This document shows, one piece after another, positions 1 to 8,713 of a stretch of 64,000 nt of DNA (position 1 is its first letter; each line of letters begins with the position of its first letter). The notes beneath the pieces were generated by a model. That model was given only the letters and a program-made list of their open reading frames with translations. It made no database searches and was not told the origin of the DNA. The DNA is taken from the NCBI RefSeq assembly GCF_030268885.1, contig NZ_BSSA01000016.1:124001-188000 (forward strand), in the 5' to 3' direction. Made by a program: the position numbers and the translations under genes. Source of the DNA: Kitasatospora phosalacinea (GTDB lineage: Bacteria > Actinomycetota > Actinomycetes > Streptomycetales > Streptomycetaceae).

Positions 1-150
1 CGCACGTCCCTGGTCCACCGGACCGCCGTGCTGCGCGACGGGGACGTGCTGCTGGTGGTGCAGGAGTTCGGCGACGGGGACGACCCCGCCGAGCTGTCGG
101 CCTTCGTCGAGGCCGCCGCGGCCGCCTACCGGGACGCCGCCGCGCGCTGA
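1..150 (+). CDS. C-terminal fragment of an unknown protein
   Basis: The last 49 codons of a gene that starts before the window, ending in TGA. The visible peptide ends in an alanine-rich helix (AFVEAAAAAYRDAAAR). Codon use is typical of the rest of the window, with G or C at most third positions. No recognisable motif remains, so no function is assigned. It converges on the minus-strand pspAB gene 18 nt further on. Confidence 0.6.
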   Translation, partial: RTSLVHRTAVLRDGDVLLVVQEFGDGDDPAELSAFVEAAAAAYRDAAAR

Positions 151-168
151 CCGCGGCCCGCGCCGGGC

Positions 169-756
169 TCAGTCCTCGATCCCCGGCGCGCCCCAGACCG
201 GGAACCAGCGCGACAGGTCCGGCTCGATCCGCAGGTCGTTGCGGAGCAGGTCGGAGACCTCGATCTCCAGCGGGTTGTTCCGCTTCTCCTGCCCGGCGAC
301 CTTGCACATCGGGTAGAAGGTGCCGCGCTTGTACAGGTACACCAGCGCCAGCGAGCGGCCCTCGGCGTCCCGGAAGCCGACCAGCGAGCAGAGCAGCTGC
401 GGCCCGAAGCCGTTCGCCTCCAGCTCGCTGTTGACCGCGTGCAGGTCGTTGACCAGGTCGGGCAGCTCCTCGGGGGTGTGCCGGGCCAGCAGCCAGGAGT
501 ACCCGTACGCGTCCCGGGAGGCCTCGACCGGGACGCCGCCGCGCCCGATGTCCGCGTCCAGCAGCGCCCGCACCTGCTGCTGCACCTCGGTGAAGGCCGC
601 GCCCTCGACCGCGGCGAAGCACACCGAGCCGAGGCCGGTCGGGGTGAACCCCTTGGCGGCCTGCAGGGTCAGCGCCGCCGACGGGACGCCGAACAGCTGG
701 TCGAGGTCGGGCTTCACCGGCTTGCTCCGGCCGAACAGGGCGTCCAGGAATCCCAC
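169..756 (-). CDS. pspAB: PspA-associated protein PspAB
   Basis: A 195-residue soluble protein starting MGFLDALFGRSKPVKPDLDQ. The short hydrophobic start (GFLDALFG) followed by a basic and acidic stretch, and the whole-length layout, match the actinobacterial PspAB family, which accompanies PspA-type phage-shock/envelope-stress proteins. No transmembrane segment or catalytic motif is visible; the family's molecular role is not established. It lies 30 nt downstream of htpX on the same strand, so the two are probably one operon handling membrane stress. The assignment rests on family resemblance and on the htpX partner. Confidence 0.75.
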   Translation of the reverse strand: MGFLDALFGRSKPVKPDLDQLFGVPSAALTLQAAKGFTPTGLGSVCFAAVEGAAFTEVQQQVRALLDADIGRGGVPVEASRDAYGYSWLLARHTPEELPDLVNDLHAVNSELEANGFGPQLLCSLVGFRDAEGRSLALVYLYKRGTFYPMCKVAGQEKRNNPLEIEVSDLLRNDLRIEPDLSRWFPVWGAPGIED

Positions 757-786
757 GTGCAGCGCTCCTCGTGTCGGGGGGCGGGC

Positions 787-1707
787 TCAGCGCCCGAGTT
801 CTTCGGAGACCTTCCGCAGCTGCGCCAGCCGCTGTTCCAGCGTCGGGTGGGTGGCCAGCAGCTGCGAGGCCGCCTCCTTGGCGCTCAGCGCCGGGGCGAA
901 GTAGAAGGCGTTGTACGGCTGGGCCTGCCGCAGGTCCTTGGTCGGGATGGCGGCGATCTGCCCGGTGACCTTGGTCAGCGCCGAGGCCAGCGCGGCGGGC
1001 CGCCCGGTCAGCTGGGCGGCGGCCCGGTCGGCGGCCAGCTCGCGGTAGCGGGACAGCAGCCTGGTCAGCAGGAAGCTGATCGCGTACACCACCATCGAGG
1101 CCAGCGGGACCAGCACCATCGCGATCGCCGCGTTCTGGTCGTTGCTGTTGCGGTTGCCGCCGCCCATCATCCCGCCGTACAGGGCGATCCTGGTCATCGC
1201 GCCGGCCAGCACGCCGAGGAACCCGGCCACCGTCATCACCGCGACGTCCCGGTGCGCGACGTGCGACAGCTCGTGGGCCAGCACGCCCTCCAGCTCCTCC
1301 GGCTCCAGGCGGCGCAGCAGGCCGGTGGTCACGCAGACCACCGCGTTCTGCGGGTTGCGGCCGGTGGCGAAGGCGTTGGGCATGTCGTTGTCGGCGACCG
1401 CGACCCGCGGTTTGGGCATGTCGGCCAGCGCGCACAGCCGGTCCACCGCGCCGTGCAGCTGCGGGTACTGCTCCGGGGTGACCCGGTGGGCGCCCATCGC
1501 CCGCTCGGTGATCCGGTCGGAGAACCAGAACTGGGCGACGAACAGGCCGCCGGAGATCAGCACCACCAGCGGCCAGGCGCCGCGCAGCAGCACGATCAGC
1601 AGGCCGGTGAAGCCCACGTAGAGCAGCCCGATCAGGAACATGGTGGTGACCATCCGGCCGGTCAGGCCGCGGTCGGGGGCGAACCGGGAGTGCTGGGAAG
1701 CGGACAT
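787..1707 (-). CDS. htpX: Zinc metalloprotease HtpX
   Basis: A membrane-bound M48 zinc endopeptidase of about 306 residues that degrades misfolded membrane proteins. Two hydrophobic segments lie near residues 20-60. The zinc-binding helix HELSH is at about 145-149, and a downstream glutamate in YRELAADRAA (about 223) is the expected third ligand. A further hydrophobic pair lies between the two motifs. The open frame continues upstream, but the ATG at 1705-1707 is chosen because AGGAGGAG precedes it at normal distance and the extension is Arg/Ala-rich shadow sequence. pspAB follows directly, consistent with a stress operon. Confidence 0.93.
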   Translation of the reverse strand: MSASQHSRFAPDRGLTGRMVTTMFLIGLLYVGFTGLLIVLLRGAWPLVVLISGGLFVAQFWFSDRITERAMGAHRVTPEQYPQLHGAVDRLCALADMPKPRVAVADNDMPNAFATGRNPQNAVVCVTTGLLRRLEPEELEGVLAHELSHVAHRDVAVMTVAGFLGVLAGAMTRIALYGGMMGGGNRNSNDQNAAIAMVLVPLASMVVYAISFLLTRLLSRYRELAADRAAAQLTGRPAALASALTKVTGQIAAIPTKDLRQAQPYNAFYFAPALSAKEAASQLLATHPTLEQRLAQLRKVSEELGR

Positions 1708-1914
1708 CGCTGCTCCTCCTCTGCCTCGTGCGGGCCGGGCCCGGCCCGCACGCCCGGCCGCCCCGCTCGCCTTCGATGCTGCCACCGGGCGGGCCGACGG
1801 GCACCATCCAAAACGGGGGGAATTCGGTAGGAAGGGGACGCGTCCCGGGCGCGTCGCGGCCGCTCCGGACGAGGATCACGCGGGCGGACCGTTCCTGCCG
1901 TCAGGCCCGGGCCG

Positions 1915-1920
1915 TACACT
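1915..1920 (+). promoter_or_regulatory. Probable -10 box of hrcA
   Basis: TACACT fits the actinomycete -10 consensus TAnnnT. A start of transcription about 7 nt further on would put the CIRCE operator just downstream of +1, the usual position for HrcA repression. The -35 region is weak. Confidence 0.45.
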
Positions 1921-1933
1921 GGCAGGTACCGTT

Positions 1934-1960
1934 CTGGCACTCTGCCCAGTTGAGTGCCAG
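1934..1960 (+). promoter_or_regulatory. CIRCE operator (HrcA binding site)
   Basis: A perfect 9-bp inverted repeat, CTGGCACTC-N9-GAGTGCCAG, with exactly the 9-nt spacer of the CIRCE element (consensus TTAGCACTC-N9-GAGTGCTAA). It sits about 50 nt before hrcA, so HrcA should repress its own operon and release it on heat shock. Confidence 0.95.
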
Positions 1961-2008
1961 GCCAGGACCGGACACCGGAACCACGGACGACGACGGAGGT
2001 GCCTGCCC

Positions 2009-3082
2009 ATGCCGGACGACAGCAAGCCCGACGGCCGACTCATCGACACCCGCCCGTCCGTCCGACCGCTGGACGAGCGGCGGCTCGCGGTGCTCCGGGC
2101 GATCGTCCAGGACTACGTGGGCACCGAGGAGCCGGTCGGCTCCAAGGCCCTGGTGGAGCGCCACAACCTGGGCGTCTCCCCGGCCACCGTCCGCAACGAC
2201 ATGGCCGCGCTGGAGGAGGAGGGGTACATCCACCAGCCGCACACCAGTGCGGGCCGGATCCCCACCGACAAGGGCTACCGGCTGTTCGTCGACCGGCTCG
2301 CCGAGGTCAAGCCGATGACCGCCCCCGAGCGCCGGGCGATCCGGCACTTCCTGGAGGGCGCGGTCGACCTGGACGACGTGGTCGCCCGGACGGTGCGGCT
2401 GCTCGCCCAGCTGACCCGGCAGGTCGCGGTCGTCCAGTACCCCTCGCTGACCCGCTCCACCGTGCGGCACATCGAACTGGTGTCGCTCACCCCGACCAAG
2501 CTGATGCTGGTGCTGATCACCAACACCGGACGGGTCGAGCAGCGGATGGTCGACTGCCCGGCCCCGGTCGGCGAGGCCCTGCTCGGCGACCTGCGGGCCA
2601 GGCTCAACGGCATGGCGGGCGGCTGCCGGCTGCCCGAGGTCCCGACCGTCCTGGAAGACCTGCCGGCCGGCTTCGAGCCCGCCGACCGGCCCGCCGTCAG
2701 CACCGTGCTGTCGGTCCTGTTCGAGGCGCTGGCCGAGCAGAACGAGGAGCGGATCATGCTGGCGGGCACCGCCAACCTGACCCGCTTCGGCCACGACTTC
2801 CCGCTCACCATCCGGCCGGTCCTGGAGGCGCTGGAGGAGCAGGTGGTGCTGTTGCGCCTGCTGGGTGAGACGGCGGACTCCGCGATGACGGTCCGGATCG
2901 GCCACGAGATCGCCTACGAGGGGCTCAATTCCACGTCGGTCGTCTCGGTCGGTTACGGTTCGGGCGACCAGAGCGTGGCAAAGCTGGGAGTGATCGGTCC
3001 GACCCGGATGGATTACCCGGGCACAATGGGGGCGGTGCGAGCGGTGGCACGGTACGTCGGCCAGATCCTGGCGGAGTCGTAA
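2009..3082 (+). CDS. hrcA: Heat-inducible transcription repressor HrcA
   Basis: A 357-residue repressor of class I heat-shock genes; it binds CIRCE and its activity depends on GroE. The N-terminal winged helix (about residues 25-100) contains VGSKALVERHNLGVSPATVRN-type recognition sequence and the HTSAGRIPTDKGYR segment typical of HrcA; the rest is the GAF-like and C-terminal domains. The ATG at 2009 is chosen because GGAGGT lies 8 nt upstream. This gives an N-terminal extension of about 20 residues before LDERRLAVLRAIV, where many relatives begin; no other start codon is available closer. dnaJ follows after 86 nt. Confidence 0.95.
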   Translation: MPDDSKPDGRLIDTRPSVRPLDERRLAVLRAIVQDYVGTEEPVGSKALVERHNLGVSPATVRNDMAALEEEGYIHQPHTSAGRIPTDKGYRLFVDRLAEVKPMTAPERRAIRHFLEGAVDLDDVVARTVRLLAQLTRQVAVVQYPSLTRSTVRHIELVSLTPTKLMLVLITNTGRVEQRMVDCPAPVGEALLGDLRARLNGMAGGCRLPEVPTVLEDLPAGFEPADRPAVSTVLSVLFEALAEQNEERIMLAGTANLTRFGHDFPLTIRPVLEALEEQVVLLRLLGETADSAMTVRIGHEIAYEGLNSTSVVSVGYGSGDQSVAKLGVIGPTRMDYPGTMGAVRAVARYVGQILAES

Positions 3083-3168
3083 CGGAACGGCGCAGGCGCA
3101 GCGGAACGGCGCAACAACCAGCGTGCCGTCGCAGGCACTTCTAGAGGCGGAACAAACCGGAGCAATTG

Positions 3169-4311
3169 GTGGCCACGGACTACTACGCGGTACTCGGCGT
3201 CCGACGCGACGCGGGGCAGGACGAGATCAAGAAGGCGTTCCGGCGCCTCGCCCGTGAACTGCACCCGGACGTCAACCCGGACCCGAAGACGCAGGAGCGG
3301 TTCAAGGAGATCAACGCCGCCTACGAGGTGCTCTCCGACCCGCAGAAGCGCCAGGTCTACGACCTCGGCGGGGATCCGCTCTCCCCCAACGGCGGTGGCG
3401 GTGCGGGAGGCTTCGGCGCCGGGGCGGCCGGGTTCGGGTTCTCCGACATCATGGACGCCTTCTTCGGCGCCGCGACCGGCCAGCGCGGCCCGCGCTCGCG
3501 CACCCGTCGCGGCCAGGACGCCATGATCCGGCTGGAGATCACCCTGGAGGAGGCCGCGTTCGGCACCACCAAGGAGCTCCAGGTCGACACCGCCGTCACC
3601 TGCACCACCTGCAACGGCGAGGGCGCCGCCCCCGGCACCTCCGCCCAGACCTGCGACATGTGCCGCGGCAAGGGCGAGGTCTCCCAGGTCACCCGGTCCT
3701 TCCTGGGCCAGGTCATGACCTCCCGCCCCTGCCCGCAGTGCCAGGGCTTCGGCACCGTCGTCCCCACCCCCTGCCCCGAGTGCGCGGGCGACGGCCGGGT
3801 CCGCGCCCGGCGCACCCTCACCGTCAAGATCCCGGCCGGCGTCGACAACGGCACCCGGATCCAGCTGGCCGGCGAGGGCGAGGTCGGCCCCGGCGGCGGC
3901 CCCGCCGGTGACCTGTACGTCGAGATCGCCGAGACCAGCCACAACGTCTTCCAGCGCCGCGGTGACGACCTGCACTGCACCGTCACCATCCCGATGACCG
4001 CCGCGGCGCTCGGCACCCAGGTGCCGCTGCAGACCCTCGACGGCCTGGAGGAGGTCGACATCCGGCCCGGCACCCAGTCCGGCCAGTCGATCCCGCTGCA
4101 CGGCCGCGGCATCACCCACCTGCGCGGCGGCGGCCGGGGCGACCTGATAGTGCACGTCGAGGTGCAGACGCCCACCAAGCTCGACCCCGAGCAGGAGGAA
4201 CTGCTGCGGCGGCTCGCCATGCTCCGCGGCGAGGAGCGTCCCTCCGGGCAGTTCGCGCCCGGCCAGCAGGGCCTGTTCTCCCGGCTGAAGGACGCCTTCA
4301 ACGGTCGGTGA
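3169..4311 (+). CDS. dnaJ: Chaperone protein DnaJ
   Basis: An Hsp40 co-chaperone that stimulates DnaK ATPase and delivers substrates. The J domain covers about residues 1-70 with the HPD motif at 32-34. A Gly/Phe-rich linker follows at about 75-105. Four CxxCxGxG zinc repeats run from about residue 145 to 215 (CTTCNGEG, CDMCRGKG, CPQCQGFG, CPECAGDG), and then the two C-terminal substrate-binding domains. The GTG at 3169 is preferred over the adjacent TTG at 3166, giving 380 residues. Position after hrcA and the CIRCE site indicates HrcA control of this dnaJ copy. Confidence 0.95.
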   Translation: MATDYYAVLGVRRDAGQDEIKKAFRRLARELHPDVNPDPKTQERFKEINAAYEVLSDPQKRQVYDLGGDPLSPNGGGGAGGFGAGAAGFGFSDIMDAFFGAATGQRGPRSRTRRGQDAMIRLEITLEEAAFGTTKELQVDTAVTCTTCNGEGAAPGTSAQTCDMCRGKGEVSQVTRSFLGQVMTSRPCPQCQGFGTVVPTPCPECAGDGRVRARRTLTVKIPAGVDNGTRIQLAGEGEVGPGGGPAGDLYVEIAETSHNVFQRRGDDLHCTVTIPMTAAALGTQVPLQTLDGLEEVDIRPGTQSGQSIPLHGRGITHLRGGGRGDLIVHVEVQTPTKLDPEQEELLRRLAMLRGEERPSGQFAPGQQGLFSRLKDAFNGR

Positions 4312-4327
4312 GACCTCTGTTCCCCGG

Positions 4328-4375
4328 GCCGGGAACGGTGCGGGGGCGGCGCGCCCCCGCCGTTCCCGGCCGTTT
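4328..4375 (+). terminator. Rho-independent terminator after dnaJ
   Basis: A long hairpin: GCCGGGAACGG pairs with CCGTTCCCGGC, and inside it CGGGGGCG pairs with CGCCCCCG around a GCG loop. It is followed by CGTTTTC. It separates the heat-shock operon from rsmE. Confidence 0.8.
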
Positions 4376-4407
4376 TCGACGGCCCTGCTGAGAGGACCGC
4401 TGCACCG

Positions 4408-5151
4408 ATGACCGCACCCGTGTTCGTCGTCGACGACCTGACGGGCGCCGCCCCCGGCACGACCGTCCGGCTCGACGGCCCCGAGGGCCGCCACGCCGTC
4501 GCCGTCAAACGCCTCGAACCCGGCGAGGCCCTCACCCTCGCCGACGGCCGCGGCCGCGGCGCCGACGGCACCGTCGCCGCCCTGCACGGCAAGGACGCCC
4601 TCGACGTCCTGGTCACCGCCGTCCGCGACGAACCCGAGCCCGCGCCCCGGATCACCGTCGTCCAGGCCCTGCCCAAGGGCGACCGCGGCGAACTCGCCGT
4701 CGAGACCATGACCGAGGCCGGGATCGACGCGATCGTCCCCTGGGCCGCCTCCCGCTGCATCACCCAGTGGAAGGGCGAACGCGGCGCCAAGGCGCTCGCC
4801 AAGTGGCGGGCCACCGCCCGCGAGGCGGGCAAGCAGTCGCGGCGCCTGCGGTTCCCGGAGGTCCGGGAGCTCGCCACCACCCGGCAGCTGCTGCCGCTGC
4901 TCGCGGGGGCGAGCTTCGCGGCCGTCCTCCACGAGGAGGGGTCGCTGCCGCTGGCCGCCGCGCAGCTGCCCGCCGGGGGCGAGATCGTCCTGGTCGTCGG
5001 GCCGGAGGGCGGGGTCTCCCCGGACGAGATCGCCGCCTTCGCCGAAGTCGGCGCCACCCCCCACCGCCTCGGCCCCTCCGTCCTGCGCACCTCCACGGCG
5101 GGGGTCGCGGCGGGCGCCCTCCTGCTCGGACGCACGGGGCGCTGGGGATAA
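4408..5151 (+). CDS. rsmE: 16S rRNA (uracil-1498-N3)-methyltransferase
   Basis: A SPOUT-family enzyme of 247 residues that methylates U1498 of 16S rRNA using S-adenosylmethionine. It has an N-terminal PUA-like domain (about residues 1-75) and a C-terminal trefoil-knot domain with the signature VGPEGGVSPDEIAAF near residue 198 and RLGPSVLRTSTA at about 222. The order hrcA-dnaJ-rsmE is conserved in many bacteria, supporting the call. It is separated from dnaJ by a strong terminator, so it may have its own promoter. Confidence 0.93.
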   Translation: MTAPVFVVDDLTGAAPGTTVRLDGPEGRHAVAVKRLEPGEALTLADGRGRGADGTVAALHGKDALDVLVTAVRDEPEPAPRITVVQALPKGDRGELAVETMTEAGIDAIVPWAASRCITQWKGERGAKALAKWRATAREAGKQSRRLRFPEVRELATTRQLLPLLAGASFAAVLHEEGSLPLAAAQLPAGGEIVLVVGPEGGVSPDEIAAFAEVGATPHRLGPSVLRTSTAGVAAGALLLGRTGRWG

Positions 5152-5164
5152 GCAGGGGGCAGCC

Positions 5165-5291
5165 AGGGGCGCGGGGAACTGCGCGCAGCGGGAGCCGCAC
5201 GTCAGCGAGGCCGCGAGATGGTGCGAGCGATCATCCTGCGTCGCGATCCGGCTGGGGGTGCTCGGTCGGCCGCGCAGTTCCTCGCGCCCCT
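5165..5291. repeat. Dispersed-type inverted repeat element
   Basis: Two 21-bp arms at 5165-5185 and 5271-5291 are inverted copies differing at one base (core GCGCGGGGAACTGCGCG). They are 85 nt apart in the rsmE/S41-protease gap. The arm sequence is one I know to recur between genes in Streptomyces genomes, so this looks like a small dispersed element or transcript-end structure. I cannot check its copy number here. Confidence 0.6.
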
Positions 5292-5375
5292 GCTTTCGCA
5301 GGGGTTCTCCTCGCGCCCCCGGTTCCGCCCTTCGGCTTTCGCGGCTTCTTCTGACGGATCGTGGGCTTCCCGCCC

Positions 5376-5381
5376 TAGGCT
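5376..5381 (+). promoter_or_regulatory. -10 box giving a leaderless transcript of the S41 protease
   Basis: TAGGCT ends 6 nt before the ATG at 5388, so transcription should begin at or next to the start codon. A weak -35 candidate CTGACG is at 5351-5356. No Shine-Dalgarno sequence is present. Confidence 0.55.
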
Positions 5382-5387
5382 GGCGGG

Positions 5388-8300
5388 ATGACCGAATCTA
5401 CGCGTGGCTACCTGCGCCACCCGCACCTGCACGGCGACGTCGTGGCCTTCGTCGCCGAGGACGACGTCTGGTTGGCGCCCGTGGAGGGCGGACGGGCCTG
5501 GCGGGTGACGGCGGACCGGGCGCCGGTGGGGGCGGTGCGGTTCTCGCCGGACGGGCGGTCGTTGGCGTGGGCGTCGAGCCGGGACGGGGCGCCGGAGGTG
5601 CACGTCGGGCCGGTGGAGGGCGGCGCGGCGCGGCGGTTGACGTACTGGGGGAGCCCGTTCACCGCGCTGGTGGGGTGGAGCGCGGACGGACGGCCGCTGG
5701 CGATCACCGCGGCGGGGCAGGAGACGATCCGGCGGACCTGGGCGTTCGCGGTGCCGCTGGACGGCGGGGAGCCGTCGCGGCTGCCGTACGGGCCGATCGG
5801 GGCGCTGGCGTTCGAGCCGGTGCCGGAGGGCGCCTCCGGCGGGCGGGTGCTGCTGGGGACGCACAACCGGGAGGCCGCGCACTGGAAGCGGTACCGGGGC
5901 GGCCGGGCCGGGAAGCTGTGGATCGGCGGGGCGGAGTTCGAGCGGCTGCACGCCGATCTGGACGGGCAGTTGGAGTGCCCGATGTGGGTCGGGGACCGGG
6001 TCGCGTTCCTGTCCGACCACGAGGGCGTCGGGCGGCTGTACTCCAGCCTCCCGGACGGTTCGGACCTGCGGGCGCACGGGGCGGCGGAGGGCGGGTTCTA
6101 CGCCCGGCAGGCGTCCACCGACGGCCGCCGGGTGGTCTGGCAGAGCGCGGGCGAGCTGTGGCTGCTGGACGACCTGGACGGGGCCGAGCCGCGCCGCCTG
6201 GACGTGCGTCCGGCCGGGCCCCGGACCGGGCGCCGTCCGTACCCGACCCCCGCCGCCGGGCAGGTGGAGACCGCCGTCCCGGACCGCACCGGCCGGGCCG
6301 CGGCCGTGGTGGTGCGCGGCACGGTGCACTGGGTGACCCACCGGGAGGGCCCGGCCCGGGTGCTGGACGAGACGCCCGGGGTGCGCAACCGCCTGGTGCG
6401 GGTGGTGCCCGGCGAGGAGGGCGCGCAGGGCGCGGTGTGGGTGACCGACGCGGAGGGCGAGGACGCGCTGGAGCACGCCCCGGCGGTGCTGGGCGCGGAG
6501 CGGCGGCGGCTGGCGGCCGGGCAGCTCGGCCGGGTGCGCGGCCTGGCGGTCTCGCCGGACGGCAAGCAGCTCGCGGTGGCCTCGCACGACGGCCGGGTGC
6601 TGCTGGTGGCGCTCAGCGACGGCGCGGTGAACGAGCTGGCGCGCAGCGGGGACGGCGAGGTCAGCGGGCTGGTGTTCAGCCCGGACTCGGCGTGGCTGGC
6701 CTGGTCGCAGCCGGTGCTGGGCCCGTGGTCGCTGCGGCAGGTGATGCTGGCCGACCTGACCTCGCGCACCGTCAGCGAGGCCACCCCGCAGCGCTTCCAC
6801 GACTACTCGCCCGCCTTCACCGCGGACGGCAAGCACCTGGCGTTCCTCTCGGTGCGCACCTTCGACCCGGTGTACGACCAGCACGCCTTCGACCTGTCCT
6901 TCCCCGGCGGCACCCGCCCGTACCTGCTGACGCTGGCCGCCGACACCCCGTCGCCGTTCGGTCCGCAGCGCGGCGGGCGGCCGGTGGGCGGCGAGGAGGA
7001 GGACGCCAAGGACGGCGAGAAGGACGGCGCGGTGCCGAGCACCCGGGTCGACCTGGAGGGACTCGCGGACCGGATCGTGCCGTTCCCGGTGGAGGCCGGG
7101 CGGTTCGGGGCGCTGCGCGCGGCGAAGGACGGGGTGCTGTGGACCAGGTTCCCGTTCGGCGGTGAACTCGGCGACAGCGCCGCCTCGTTGGACGAGGAGC
7201 CGGCCCGCACCGCGCTGGAGCGGTTCGACCTGCGGAAGCGCCGGGCGGAGGAACTGCTCACCGGCGTCGACGCGTTCGCGGTCAGCGGCGACGGCGCCCG
7301 GGTGGCGGTGCTGGAGGGCGGCGCGCTGCGGATCGTGCCCGCCGACCAGAAGGCCGGGGAGGACGAGGAGGGCGACGTCGGCCTGGACCGGGTCCGGGTG
7401 ACCGTCGACCCGGCCGCCGAGTGGCGGCAGATGTTCGACGAGAACGGCCGCCTGATGCGCGACAACTTCTGGCGCGCCGACCTGAACGGCGTCGACTGGG
7501 CGGGCGTGCTGGAGCGCTACCGGCCGCTGGTGGAGCACCTCGGCAGCCACTCCGACCTGGTCGACCTGCTGTGGGAGACGGTCGGCGAGCTCGGCACCTC
7601 GCACGCGTACGTGCTGCCGCCCGGCCGCGGCACCGAGCCGGCCCGGCTGCAGGGGCTGCTGGGCGCGGACCTGGTGCGCGACGGCGAGGTGTGGCGGGTG
7701 GCCCGGGTGCTGCCCGGCGAGTCCTCCGACCCGCGGGCCCGCTCCCCGCTGGCCGCGCCCGGCGTGGCGGTCCGGCCCGGCGACGCGGTGCTGGCGGTCA
7801 ACGGGCGGCCGGTCGACCCGGTGGTCGGCCCGGCCCCGCTGCTGGCGGGCACCGCCGACCAGCCGGTCGAGCTCACCGTCAGCGGCAAGGACGGCGAGCG
7901 CCACCCCGTCGTGGTGCCGCTCGACGACGAGGAGGCGCTGCGCTACCACGACTGGGTCGCCGGGCGGCGGGCCGCCGTCCGCGAGCTGTCCGGCGGCCGG
8001 CTCGGCTACCTGCACGTGCCCGACATGCAGAGCGCGGGCTGGGCGCAGCTCCACCGCGACCTGCGGTTCGAGATGTCCCTGGAGGGGATCGTCCTCGACC
8101 TGCGGGAGAACCGCGGCGGCCACACCTCGCAGCTGATCGTCGAGAAGCTGGCCCGCCGGATCGTCGGCTGGAGCCACGGCCGCGACCTCGCCCACCCCGA
8201 CCCGTACCCCGGGGACGCCCCGCGCGGTCCGGTGGTCGCACTGGCCAACGAGTTCTCCGGTTCGGACGGCGACATCGTCAACGCGGCGATCCAGGCGCTC

Positions 8301-8585
8301 GGCATCGGCCCGGTGGTCGGCACCCGCACCTGGGGCGGCGTCATCGGCATCGACAGCCGGTACGCGCTGGTCGACGGGACGCTGGTCACCCAGCCCAAGT
8401 ACTCCTTCTGGCTGGAGGGTTACGGCTGGCAGCTGGAGAATCGCGGCGTCACCCCCGACGTGGAGGTCCCGATCGCCCCGCACGACTGGGCGGCCGGGCG
8501 CGACCCCCAGCTGGAGACCGCCGTCCGCCTCGCCCTGGACGCGCTGGACCGCACCCCCGCCAAGACCCCGCCCCCGCTGGACTGA
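5388..8585 (+). CDS. Tricorn-type S41 family protease
   Basis: A 1065-residue cytosolic peptidase of the tricorn family, which trims peptides released by larger proteases such as the actinobacterial proteasome. The N-terminal half holds beta-propeller repeats (SPDGRSLAWASSRDG, SPDGKQLAVASHDG, SADGRPL). A core region follows, then a PDZ domain at about 750-830. The S41 catalytic domain has LRENRGGHTSQL and the nucleophile in NEFSGSDGD (Ser959), and LGTSHAYV carries the likely catalytic His. No signal peptide is visible. It is monocistronic: a leaderless-type promoter lies before it and a perfect 16-bp hairpin after it. Confidence 0.9.
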   Translation: MTESTRGYLRHPHLHGDVVAFVAEDDVWLAPVEGGRAWRVTADRAPVGAVRFSPDGRSLAWASSRDGAPEVHVGPVEGGAARRLTYWGSPFTALVGWSADGRPLAITAAGQETIRRTWAFAVPLDGGEPSRLPYGPIGALAFEPVPEGASGGRVLLGTHNREAAHWKRYRGGRAGKLWIGGAEFERLHADLDGQLECPMWVGDRVAFLSDHEGVGRLYSSLPDGSDLRAHGAAEGGFYARQASTDGRRVVWQSAGELWLLDDLDGAEPRRLDVRPAGPRTGRRPYPTPAAGQVETAVPDRTGRAAAVVVRGTVHWVTHREGPARVLDETPGVRNRLVRVVPGEEGAQGAVWVTDAEGEDALEHAPAVLGAERRRLAAGQLGRVRGLAVSPDGKQLAVASHDGRVLLVALSDGAVNELARSGDGEVSGLVFSPDSAWLAWSQPVLGPWSLRQVMLADLTSRTVSEATPQRFHDYSPAFTADGKHLAFLSVRTFDPVYDQHAFDLSFPGGTRPYLLTLAADTPSPFGPQRGGRPVGGEEEDAKDGEKDGAVPSTRVDLEGLADRIVPFPVEAGRFGALRAAKDGVLWTRFPFGGELGDSAASLDEEPARTALERFDLRKRRAEELLTGVDAFAVSGDGARVAVLEGGALRIVPADQKAGEDEEGDVGLDRVRVTVDPAAEWRQMFDENGRLMRDNFWRADLNGVDWAGVLERYRPLVEHLGSHSDLVDLLWETVGELGTSHAYVLPPGRGTEPARLQGLLGADLVRDGEVWRVARVLPGESSDPRARSPLAAPGVAVRPGDAVLAVNGRPVDPVVGPAPLLAGTADQPVELTVSGKDGERHPVVVPLDDEEALRYHDWVAGRRAAVRELSGGRLGYLHVPDMQSAGWAQLHRDLRFEMSLEGIVLDLRENRGGHTSQLIVEKLARRIVGWSHGRDLAHPDPYPGDAPRGPVVALANEFSGSDGDIVNAAIQALGIGPVVGTRTWGGVIGIDSRYALVDGTLVTQPKYSFWLEGYGWQLENRGVTPDVEVPIAPHDWAAGRDPQLETAVRLALDALDRTPAKTPPPLD

Positions 8586-8609
8586 GCCCGCCCCGGGAAG
8601 GTGCGCCGA

Positions 8610-8646
8610 CGAACGACCGGCCGCCCGCGCGGCGGCCGGTCGTTCG
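8610..8646. terminator. Hairpin terminator after the S41 protease
   Basis: Perfect 16-bp arms (8610-8625 and 8631-8646, CGAACGACCGGCCGCC and its complement) around a 5-nt loop. There is no U-tract, as is common in streptomycetes. Confidence 0.65.
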
Positions 8647-8713
8647 ACGCGTCCTTCCGGTGCCGGGCGGTTACCGCTAGGGTGCACGCAGTGACGACCG
8701 GGGGGAGGGAGCG

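Noticed and set aside
1640..2008. Longer hrcA start upstream of the CIRCE site
   Set aside because: The open frame continues, but it would place the CIRCE and promoter inside the coding region; GGAGGT supports the ATG at 2009.
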